From: Candidatus Zixiibacteriota bacterium
GTDB lineage: Bacteria > Zixibacteria > MSB-5A5 > GN15 > FEB-12
Direction of reading: 5' to 3'
Assembly: GCA_030619345.1 (NCBI GenBank)
Contig: JAUXBO010000046.1
Location: forward strand, 1-11,127
DNA: 11,127 nt
The stretch's first letter is position 1. Every line of letters begins with the position of its first letter. The notes under the pieces were generated by a model. The model was not told the origin of the DNA. It did not search any database and saw only the letters and a program-made list of their open reading frames with translations. Positions 1-6,028 of the stretch are shown here, piece after piece. The translations under genes and the position numbers were made by a program.

Positions 1-1
1 A

Positions 2-766
2 GCATCTCTCACCGGGAAGGACCTGAAACCGAGCTACAACTACACTATGCCAGACATCGCTGGTACTACCGCCGCCGATTTGGGTATTGTAGCAAATATC
101 GAACACGATGACACCGGTACCGACTTAAATCCAATTCTCACCGCAGCAACTGCGGCCACTACGAATCTGTCTGATTTGAATAATGGTGCCGGACTAAATT
201 TCAACGAGATCTTGCTATGGCAGGGGGAGACTTCACAGACTATTGATCTTTCAACCGCCGTCACAGTGCAGGACATGTTGGACCTGTTCAATAATTCCTA
301 TCTTGACATTACGGCCGAGTTAAATGCCAATGGCACCGGTATTCAGGTGATTAACAATGATGTGACTCGTTCATTCTCTATTGAAGACGTGGGCGAAGGA
401 CGATTGACGAAAGAATTGGGTCTGTTTGGGGCTTCCGATATGCTGGCCTCGTTAACAATGCTTACCAAGTCATTGCAGAAAGATGATCGTGAAGGTGTTT
501 CGATGTTAATGCAGAATTTTGATGACGCTATGAGTCATCTTCTGGAGCATCGTTCAACGGTCGGTTCAAATATGGCCCGACTGGAAAAGACTGAATACCG
601 ACTCCTCAATCTGGAATTGAATTACACACGACTTCTTTCGGAAGTAGAAGATGCTGATATAACCAAGCTGATAACACAATTGACGACTCAGGAAAATAAC
701 TATCAGGCATCGCTGATGGCGGCTGCACGAATCGTCCAGCCGACACTCGTTGATTTCCTGAGGTGA
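2..766 (+). CDS. flgL: Flagellar hook-filament junction protein FlgL (HAP3), C-terminal part
   Basis: FlgL joins the hook, through FlgK, to the flagellin filament outside the cell. The reading frame is open from base 2, so the gene is cut by the window edge; 254 residues remain before TGA at 764-766. The internal ATG at base 47 is not a likely start because the frame continues upstream. The visible middle part, with TVQDMLDLFNNS and then GTGIQVINND and LGLFGASD, resembles the flagellin-IN type domain found in hook-associated proteins. The last 90 residues form the conserved helical D1/D0 end: a long heptad-rich stretch, then LTTQENNYQASLMAAARIVQ, then LVDFLR. That tail (TxxxNxYQASLxAAARI) is the FlgL/flagellin-type terminal helix; its wording and the following fliW favour FlgL over FlgK or a second flagellin. 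The flgK-flgL-fliW order is common in FliW-bearing bacteria, and flgK would be expected just upstream. Confidence 0.9.
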   Translation, partial: ASLTGKDLKPSYNYTMPDIAGTTAADLGIVANIEHDDTGTDLNPILTAATAATTNLSDLNNGAGLNFNEILLWQGETSQTIDLSTAVTVQDMLDLFNNSYLDITAELNANGTGIQVINNDVTRSFSIEDVGEGRLTKELGLFGASDMLASLTMLTKSLQKDDREGVSMLMQNFDDAMSHLLEHRSTVGSNMARLEKTEYRLLNLELNYTRLLSEVEDADITKLITQLTTQENNYQASLMAAARIVQPTLVDFLR

Positions 767-786
767 TAATAGGAGAGAAGAAAAAT

Positions 787-1275
787 ATGCAGGTTACAAC
801 ACGTAGATTTGGCGAGTTAGATGTCCCGAATGATAAGCTCATTACAATGGCGCGACCATTGTTGGGATTCGAAAAGCTCAAATCGTTCTGTATGATTGAG
901 TCCGACGACATGGCTCCTTTCCTATGGCTTCAGTCCACAGATGATCCGGAGGTGGCGTTCATTATCGTCAACCCCAGGTTGTTCTATCCTGACTACAAGA
1001 TTGAAGTAAACAGGGCCGAAGTGGCGGAACTAAGTATCGACGATGTACACAAGGTAGAGACCTACGTGATTGTCACCATACCGACTGAGTCTACAAAAGT
1101 ATCAGTAAACCTCCAGGGACCAATTCTGGTTAACACTGAAAATAACCTGGCCCGGCAATTGGTGATGGTCAATTCCGAATATGGCATCAAACACTTTATT
1201 CTGGATGAAGTCCCCGATGTCCGTGAACCGGAGGGTGTGGAAGCATCTCGCCAGGAAGAGTTGACACCGGCCTAA
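787..1275 (+). CDS. fliW: Flagellar assembly factor FliW
   Basis: FliW is a small cytoplasmic protein that binds either flagellin or CsrA; when flagellin is exported, free FliW inhibits CsrA and flagellin translation resumes (known for the Bacillus family member). The 162-residue product shows the family landmarks: an N-terminal TRRFGELDVP strand pair, LLGFEKLKSFCMIE, PFLWLQSTDDPEVAFIIVNP, then LFYPDYKIEV, the VIVTIP strand, and NLQGPILVNT near residues 112-121. The length is close to the usual 140-160 residues, with an acidic C-terminal tail (about residues 140-162) that looks disordered. I chose ATG 787 because AGGAG lies at 771-775 and the conserved N-terminus begins here; a GTG at 763 in the same frame would overlap the flgL stop and add eight non-conserved residues. 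The gene starts 20 bases after flgL, suggesting a shared transcript. No csrA follows it, unlike in many genomes. Confidence 0.95.
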   Translation: MQVTTRRFGELDVPNDKLITMARPLLGFEKLKSFCMIESDDMAPFLWLQSTDDPEVAFIIVNPRLFYPDYKIEVNRAEVAELSIDDVHKVETYVIVTIPTESTKVSVNLQGPILVNTENNLARQLVMVNSEYGIKHFILDEVPDVREPEGVEASRQEELTPA

Positions 1276-1297
1276 ACGTCACCAGTAAAAAAATATT

Positions 1298-1342
1298 GGA
1301 CAGGAATCTATTCTGTCCGGAAGCAGAAAATGGAATTTTCGC
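1298..1342 (+). promoter_or_regulatory. Two GGA-bearing hairpins before the glycosyltransferase start; candidate CsrA target
   Basis: The 67-base gap between fliW and the next gene contains two adjacent inverted repeats. The first pairs GGACAG (1298-1303) with CTGTCC (1313-1318) around a nine-base loop, with GGA at 1303-1305 at the stem-loop border. The second pairs GAAAAT (1326-1331) with ATTTTC (1335-1340) around a three-base loop that is exactly GGA (1332-1334), inside ATGGA, and ends two bases before the ATG at 1343. That GGA is also the only Shine-Dalgarno-like element for the gene, eight bases from the start. GGA in a hairpin loop overlapping the ribosome site is the known form of a CsrA repression site. 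No U-tract follows either hairpin, so a terminator is unlikely. The regulatory role is inferred; the three-base loop is tight and the second stem is AT-rich and weak. Confidence 0.45.
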
Positions 1343-4300
1343 ATGAAAAAGAGCAGGAAGCGACAACCACGTAAAACTTTTCCGACACCAAATCAGCGTC
1401 GGCCAATCCAAAAAAATAATCCCCCGGCAACAGTTGGTCAGGCCCTTTCACTGGCCCGGTTATTGATCGATGATAGCCGCTGGACACAGATTTCAAGAAT
1501 CCTCGCGCCATTCATGGAAAAGGTTGAAACTGCGGCCGCGTTTGAACGCAGCTCCTTCTACAGATTGTATTCAATCTCATTGCTCAATGAAAAGAAGGTT
1601 GAAAAACTGGAGGAAACATTAGTTCTGCTGCGGAATTTGGCCCCCGAATCTCTTGATTTGGCCTATCTGGAATGTGGACTGGCGACCCTTATGCGCGAGC
1701 ATGACTTGGCCATTCAGCCTGGTCAAAAGTATGTGGAACGATTAGATAACGCCACTCATGCCCATGCGAACGAGTTTACGAGAGAACCAAGCTATGGTGC
1801 CAGACTGCTCGTCTGGCTGGGTAACGCCTATCGTGCCGGTGGACGGGACCAGGAAGCGCGCGAAACCTTTTGCCTCGCCATCAATAAAATACCTGATAAC
1901 CAGACTGCGTATGTTGCATTGGCTTTGATGCAGAAATCCACAGGTGATGTTGCGGCAGCCAACGAGACAATATCCAACGGCTTTGACGCCTGTCATGATG
2001 CCACCGAACTGAAAATGATACAGAAATCAATCGAACCGCGACCAACAATTTCGGCCTGTATGATAGTGCGCAATGAAGAATCAATGATTACCGCCTGTCT
2101 GGAATCTGTCCGCGACTGGGTTGATGAAATTATCCTGGTTGATACCGGCTCCAGCGACCGGACGACAGAGATTGCTGCCGAGTATGGCGCAAAAATATTC
2201 AACCAGAAGTGGCAGGATGACTTTTCTTTTCATCGCAATTACTCGATTGCTCAAGCCAGTTCAGAATGGATTCTGGTCATTGACGCCGATGAACGTATTC
2301 CGCAGGAGGATGTTGATTCGATAAGAGAGGCGATTGGCAACTCACAGAACAGTCTGGTTTCCATCACGATTGAGAATACTGTTATTGGAGGTGAGCGCAT
2401 CACGAGCGTCACCAGTTCTGTCCGACTGTTTCGACGGAGTCTCAACCTCAAGTACTCAGGCATTGTTCATAACGAATTAATTCTCCCGCCGAGAGAGTGC
2501 GTAACAGCCGTGTCGGCGCGTATCCGTCATCTGGGATATAATCTTGATATTAATCGCATGACGGAGAAATTCCAGCGAACCAAACGCCTCCTGGAGAAGC
2601 AAATGGCCTCTGAGCCAAACAATCCATTTGCTCGTTTTAACTTCGCCCAGCAGTTGTGTAATGAAGACAGCAACTATGGCACCAACAACTCGGTCGCAAT
2701 CATAGACAATGCCAACAGGACGATCGACTTATGCAGAGAGGACCCGAGTCGCAGACACCTTTGGATGATGTCGTTATATCAACTTTCAAGAGCATACTTT
2801 AGTCTTGAAGATTACAAGCGTGCGCGCAGCTACTGCCAGCAGGCGGTGGCCATGAAGCCGAATTATCTGGATGTGATCATCCAGGCCGGATTTTGCAGCG
2901 TAAAACTCGGAGAATATGTCGAAGCAGCAAACTGGTTTAGGAGTTACCTCAAATATCATCTGGAGTTCAACCCGATTCTCGATACCGAGTCGCTTATTAT
3001 CTGGCATTACGACAGCCGGGTTCTGGTGTTGAATAATCTCGGTCTCATCGCGGAGATGTCGGGAGGCTACAAAGAGGCGCAAGAATACTATCGACAGGTT
3101 TTGGAGCTTGATCTGGATCACGTTAATGCACGCGAGCGAATCAACGCAATAAAATCCGGACAGGTGGCCAGCCCCCTGATTGCTGCGTCCGGTATCAGCA
3201 GCACCAGTGAGCGGCTCTCGGTCGCCCGACAAGCTTTCGTTAATGGTCAAGTCGGCTACGTGAGTGAAATTCTGAATGGTATTGATTCCGGTGGGCTGGA
3301 TCGAGAGCAATCCCTTGAATATTATCGGCTGTTCTCCCTGGTACTATTTGCAGAAAGCAAATTCTCTGAAACTGAACAGATGATCGCTTCAGCCCGATCC
3401 TGCGGATTCAATTCTCTAGATTTTGATTTTATCGATTGTCTTATCAAATTGAAATTGCGCGACTACGGTGAAGTTGAGAAATCTGCGAATTCATACATAG
3501 ACAAGAAACAAAATGGCGGTGCCGACCCGGATGATATTGCCATCACCGATGCTCATCTCAGCAAGATTCAGGATGCTATTGGAGTTGCGAAAATGAATCG
3601 CAATGACCTCAATGCGGCCGCTATCGCATTTGAAGAGGCTATCAGACTGGACCCATCCAATCAGTCACCCTATCTTGGCTACATCCGTCTTGCTCGATCT
3701 CGAGGGGATCATGACCGCGCACAGCAATTGCTCAACGACGGGATCAAGCAATGCTCAGAAGTTCAGGAACTCAGACTATTGTCTGAATGGTCCAAACATA
3801 AGGTCAGCATTGCTGTCTGCATGATAGTTAAAGACGAGGAGGCTATGCTTCCCGACTGTCTTGACTCTATCCGCGACTGGGTAAACGAACTTGTGATTGT
3901 GGACACCGGCTCATCGGACAAAACTGTCGAAATCGCTGAGTCTTATGGAGCCAGAGTTTTCCATCAGACCTGGGAAGGGGATTTCTCAAAACATCGCAAT
4001 TACTCCATTGAGCAGGCGACGGCAGACTGGGTGTTTATCATCGACGCCGACGAACGATTTGAACAAGAAGACTTGTCAAAGTTGCTTCAAATCGTAAACG
4101 ACCCGTCACAGCAGGCGATATCGATTAATGTCTTCAACTATTATGAAGAGACCGAGCACAAAGTTACTTCGGTCAATTCACTGCGCTTTTTCCGCCGAGA
4201 ATTGAATCTTCGATATGAGGGGATCGTCCATAATCAGATTAACATACCGGAAGGTCTTATTATCACCCGGGCGCCGATTAGCATTCGCCATTTAGGTTAT

Positions 4301-5746
4301 GATCTCGATCCGGTAGCGATGGCACACAAATTTGAGCGTACTCGCAGTCTACTGGAGAAACAACTCGAGAAAAATCCCGATTTTGCTTTTGGCTGGTTCA
4401 ATTTGGCGCAACTCTATCGCGGCCACATATTTGAGAATCCTGAGGAATACGGAAAGAAGATCATCACAGCCTCCCAAAAGGCAGTCGAACTGACTTCCGC
4501 TGACGTTAGCACCGAACGGTATGTTCACCTGATGGCTCTGGACCAACTGGCCTGGACATATTTCTATCTTGAAAAATATCAGGAAGCCGAGAAACAAGCC
4601 CGACAGGCTCTGACACACAAGCACAACTATCTCGATCCGTTGATGCTGTTGGGGCATATATATGCGCAGACTCGGCGATTTCCCGAAGCAATCACAGCGT
4701 ACCAAAACTATCTCGAAATACAGGCCAATTACGATAGCGGACGGGAAATTGAATCCTTGATTCTCATTCACCCGGACAGTCGGGCGACCGCGCAGTTCGG
4801 TATCGGTTCGGCGGCGGAATTGCTCGGCAATCTAAAGTTGGCCAAAGAGAGTTATTTGAAAGCTCACGAAGCAACCCCCGGCTATCTCCAGGTTCCGTTA
4901 TGTCTTGGTCGAATCTACCTCAATGAGGGAGACCTCCCCCGGGCAGAAAAGTATCTCAAAATGCAGTTGGCCAAGAAAGAACCATCAGTGCATGCTCTGC
5001 TGGGCTTGGCACACCTGTATTCTGTTCAGGCCAAGACAGACAAGGCGGAAATCTGCCTGATTGAAGCACTCGAAGAGGACGCCCGGAATCCGAATGTTCT
5101 CTCTCAAATGGCAGACTTCTATCTTCGCACCTACCGGCCTCAGGACGCACTCAGATTGCTCGAATCACTAAATAGCATTGTGACTAATGATGTAGAGCTT
5201 AATCGTCGATTGGGCGATGTATATTTTTCTTTGGGGGTTTATACCCGAGCATCCGAGATTTATCGCCTTCTCCTGGAAGACCAGCCGGAGAACTCCGCGC
5301 TGCTTAACGATTTTGCAAACTGCTGTTTCAAAATGGAACGATATCAAGAGGCCGAACAACTCTATCGGCAAGCTCTCCAGACAGAAAGCGCTGATGTTAT
5401 CGCCTTCCGGAATCTGGGACTCTCTCTGGTCAAGCAAAGTAAACCGCAAGATGCGGTAGAAATCCTCGAGAAGTATATTGAACTGATGCCCGAGGACCAC
5501 CAGATCAGGGTACTATTGGGAGAATTGCATTCTCAAATCGGCCGATATGATCATGCTCTCGGACATTTTGAAACATATCTGAAAGAGAATCCGACCGACT
5601 CGGACGCTATGGCTCGTATCGCTGACTGCTATCTCCTTATGGGACATGAGGATTCAGCCCTGGTTGGCTACCGCCAGGCGTTAGCGATTGATCCCGATTG
5701 TCAACATGCGCGACAACGAATCGACCAACTGCAAACTGTCTCCTGA
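1343..5746 (+). CDS. Giant TPR protein with two GT2 glycosyltransferase domains; probable flagellin glycosyltransferase
   Basis: This 1467-residue protein probably transfers sugar to flagellin in the cytoplasm. The order is: a basic N-terminus (1-30), TPR-like helices (about 60-225), GT2 domain 1 (about 234-415), TPRs (about 420-815), GT2 domain 2 (about 821-1000), and a long C-terminal TPR array (about 1010-1460). Domain 1 has CMIVRNEE at 239, DTGSSD at 267, DADER at 314 and IRHLGY at 394; domain 2 has CMIVKDEE at 826, DTGSSD at 854, DADER at 901 and IRHLGY at 981. The DADE motif is the likely metal/nucleotide-sugar site, so both domains look active. No signal peptide or membrane segment is visible. 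TPR plus GT2 proteins of this type, related to the GT2 family that includes the peptide glycosyltransferase SunS, often lie in flagellin loci. The location between fliW and fliC supports flagellin as acceptor, but the donor sugar and acceptor are inferred. The start ATG has only a weak GGA Shine-Dalgarno element. A general polysaccharide role is the main alternative. Confidence 0.85.
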   Translation: MKKSRKRQPRKTFPTPNQRRPIQKNNPPATVGQALSLARLLIDDSRWTQISRILAPFMEKVETAAAFERSSFYRLYSISLLNEKKVEKLEETLVLLRNLAPESLDLAYLECGLATLMREHDLAIQPGQKYVERLDNATHAHANEFTREPSYGARLLVWLGNAYRAGGRDQEARETFCLAINKIPDNQTAYVALALMQKSTGDVAAANETISNGFDACHDATELKMIQKSIEPRPTISACMIVRNEESMITACLESVRDWVDEIILVDTGSSDRTTEIAAEYGAKIFNQKWQDDFSFHRNYSIAQASSEWILVIDADERIPQEDVDSIREAIGNSQNSLVSITIENTVIGGERITSVTSSVRLFRRSLNLKYSGIVHNELILPPRECVTAVSARIRHLGYNLDINRMTEKFQRTKRLLEKQMASEPNNPFARFNFAQQLCNEDSNYGTNNSVAIIDNANRTIDLCREDPSRRHLWMMSLYQLSRAYFSLEDYKRARSYCQQAVAMKPNYLDVIIQAGFCSVKLGEYVEAANWFRSYLKYHLEFNPILDTESLIIWHYDSRVLVLNNLGLIAEMSGGYKEAQEYYRQVLELDLDHVNARERINAIKSGQVASPLIAASGISSTSERLSVARQAFVNGQVGYVSEILNGIDSGGLDREQSLEYYRLFSLVLFAESKFSETEQMIASARSCGFNSLDFDFIDCLIKLKLRDYGEVEKSANSYIDKKQNGGADPDDIAITDAHLSKIQDAIGVAKMNRNDLNAAAIAFEEAIRLDPSNQSPYLGYIRLARSRGDHDRAQQLLNDGIKQCSEVQELRLLSEWSKHKVSIAVCMIVKDEEAMLPDCLDSIRDWVNELVIVDTGSSDKTVEIAESYGARVFHQTWEGDFSKHRNYSIEQATADWVFIIDADERFEQEDLSKLLQIVNDPSQQAISINVFNYYEETEHKVTSVNSLRFFRRELNLRYEGIVHNQINIPEGLIITRAPISIRHLGYDLDPVAMAHKFERTRSLLEKQLEKNPDFAFGWFNLAQLYRGHIFENPEEYGKKIITASQKAVELTSADVSTERYVHLMALDQLAWTYFYLEKYQEAEKQARQALTHKHNYLDPLMLLGHIYAQTRRFPEAITAYQNYLEIQANYDSGREIESLILIHPDSRATAQFGIGSAAELLGNLKLAKESYLKAHEATPGYLQVPLCLGRIYLNEGDLPRAEKYLKMQLAKKEPSVHALLGLAHLYSVQAKTDKAEICLIEALEEDARNPNVLSQMADFYLRTYRPQDALRLLESLNSIVTNDVELNRRLGDVYFSLGVYTRASEIYRLLLEDQPENSALLNDFANCCFKMERYQEAEQLYRQALQTESADVIAFRNLGLSLVKQSKPQDAVEILEKYIELMPEDHQIRVLLGELHSQIGRYDHALGHFETYLKENPTDSDAMARIADCYLLMGHEDSALVGYRQALAIDPDCQHARQRIDQLQTVS
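1817..3022 (+). repeat. Internal duplication, copy 1 (TPR-GT2-TPR unit)
   Basis: Residues about 159-560 of the giant glycosyltransferase form the first copy of a duplicated unit. It matches copy 2 at a constant offset of 587 residues from the pre-GT2 TPR (GNAYRAGGRDQEARETF, from about residue 159) through IRHLGY at 394. The offset becomes 588 at the post-domain DSR motif (residue 557). By hand count about 50 of 80 residues are identical between the two copies across CMIV to DADER. Near-absence of gaps over about 400 residues points to tandem duplication within the gene rather than recruitment of two unrelated domains. Confidence 0.8.
3578..4786 (+). repeat. Internal duplication, copy 2 (TPR-GT2-TPR unit)
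   Basis: Residues about 746-1148 form the second copy. The matching landmarks are FEEAIRLDPSNQSPYLGY (upstream TPR), CMIVKDEE at 826, DTGSSD at 854, DADER at 901, IRHLGYDLDP at 981, and HPDSR with its D at 1145. The middle of the GT2 domain (residues about 905-960, covering the likely acceptor region) differs much more from copy 1 than the nucleotide-binding motifs do, so the two sites may have different acceptors or donors. That last point is inference. Confidence 0.8.
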
Positions 5747-5806
5747 TACGCTCGAAATTAGGGCAATCGAGGGCATTTGCATTAGAAAAAAAGAGGAGCG
5801 AAACGG

Positions 5807-5833
5807 TTAAGAGATAGCAACGGATGCCGATGA
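5807..5833 (+). promoter_or_regulatory. Candidate sigma-28 (FliA) promoter of flagellin
   Basis: TTAA at 5807-5810 is followed after exactly 15 bases by GCCGATGA at 5826-5833. The known flagellar sigma-28 pattern is TAAA, 15 bases, GCCGATAA, so seven of eight -10 bases and three of four -35 bases agree. It lies in the only sizeable gap of the window, about 200 bases before the flagellin start, where a class-3 flagellar promoter is expected. Transcription would begin near 5840, giving a leader of about 185-190 bases. Spacing and placement support it; no other good match was seen in this gap. Confidence 0.65.
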
Positions 5834-5989
5834 AAGTCAAAGAAATACATGCGTATAACAATGCGACACAAACGCGACATAAAGGAGGGACGGCCTAAAT
5901 TTAAGAACCGTCTGAATTGGATTGAAGGCGGGCTATATCTAACATTGGAAGTGACAGGTCAAGAAACTAAATGCCTAACTAATAGAATC

Positions 5990-6005
5990 GGGGTAAGGAC
6001 ACCCC
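5990..6005 (+). promoter_or_regulatory. Upstream CsrA-type hairpin (AAGGAC loop) in flagellin leader
   Basis: GGGGT (5990-5994) pairs perfectly with ACCCC (6001-6005), leaving the six-base loop AAGGAC. The loop contains the ANGGA core with GGA at 5997-5999. CsrA is known to bind GGA presented in a short hairpin loop, and the Bacillus hag leader carries an upstream site of this kind besides the one on the ribosome site. The GGA lies 19 bases before the GGA of the second hairpin, well within the range that a CsrA dimer can bridge. CsrA binding is inferred from form and from fliW in the same cluster. Confidence 0.65.
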
Positions 6006-6007
6006 AA

Positions 6008-6025
6008 TCAATCAAGGAGGATTGA
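6008..6025 (+). promoter_or_regulatory. Flagellin Shine-Dalgarno hairpin; downstream CsrA-type site
   Basis: TCAATC (6008-6013) pairs perfectly with GATTGA (6020-6025), and the six-base loop between them is AAGGAG, the core of the ribosome binding site. The start codon follows three bases later. Placing the Shine-Dalgarno core in a loop as AAGGA makes ribosome binding and CsrA binding mutually exclusive, which is how CsrA represses hag in Bacillus. The stem is AT-rich and would open readily for ribosomes when CsrA is absent. The extended site AAGGAGG (6014-6020) is a very strong Shine-Dalgarno sequence, as expected for the most highly expressed flagellar gene. Confidence 0.7.
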
Positions 6026-6028
6026 CAA

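Larger units (their letters stand above)
5834..6028 (+). promoter_or_regulatory. Long flagellin 5' leader
   Basis: This stretch lies between the sigma-28 candidate and the flagellin ATG and appears to be untranslated. It contains three AAGGA motifs (5882-5886, 5995-5999, 6014-6018). It also has an inverted repeat of GACGG (5889-5893) with CCGTC (5908-5912) around a 14-base AT-rich loop, just after the first AAGGA. The two 3'-most AAGGA motifs sit in hairpin loops described separately. A 54-codon frame (5861-6025) runs through it but has no ribosome site and is probably chance. The leader is long for a flagellin gene, which fits post-transcriptional control. Confidence 0.5.

Noticed and set aside
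763..786. GTG start for fliW, eight codons upstream of the chosen ATG
   Set aside because: It overlaps the flgL stop, the added residues (IIGEKKN) are not FliW-like, and the AGGAG at 771-775 would lie inside the gene rather than before it.
2786..3310. Long minus-strand frame of 174 codons inside the glycosyltransferase gene, and similar minus-strand frames inside fliC and fliD
   Set aside because: They lie opposite well-supported genes, show no recognisable motif and have no ribosome sites; they are shadow frames.
5751..5771. CTCGA/TCGAG inverted repeat just after the giant glycosyltransferase gene as a terminator
   Set aside because: The stem is only five bases with an 11-base loop and no T-run follows; what follows is an A-tract.
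5761..5781. Possible sigma-54 promoter, because GG and TTGC elements occur here
   Set aside because: The GC of TTGC at 5779-5780 would need GG at 5767-5768, but those bases are TC; the spacing does not fit.
5861..6025. A 54-codon frame (starting MRHKRDIKEG) ending three bases before the flagellin ATG
   Set aside because: It has no Shine-Dalgarno sequence and no recognisable family, and it runs through the regulatory hairpins. It is probably a chance frame, although a leader peptide cannot be wholly excluded.
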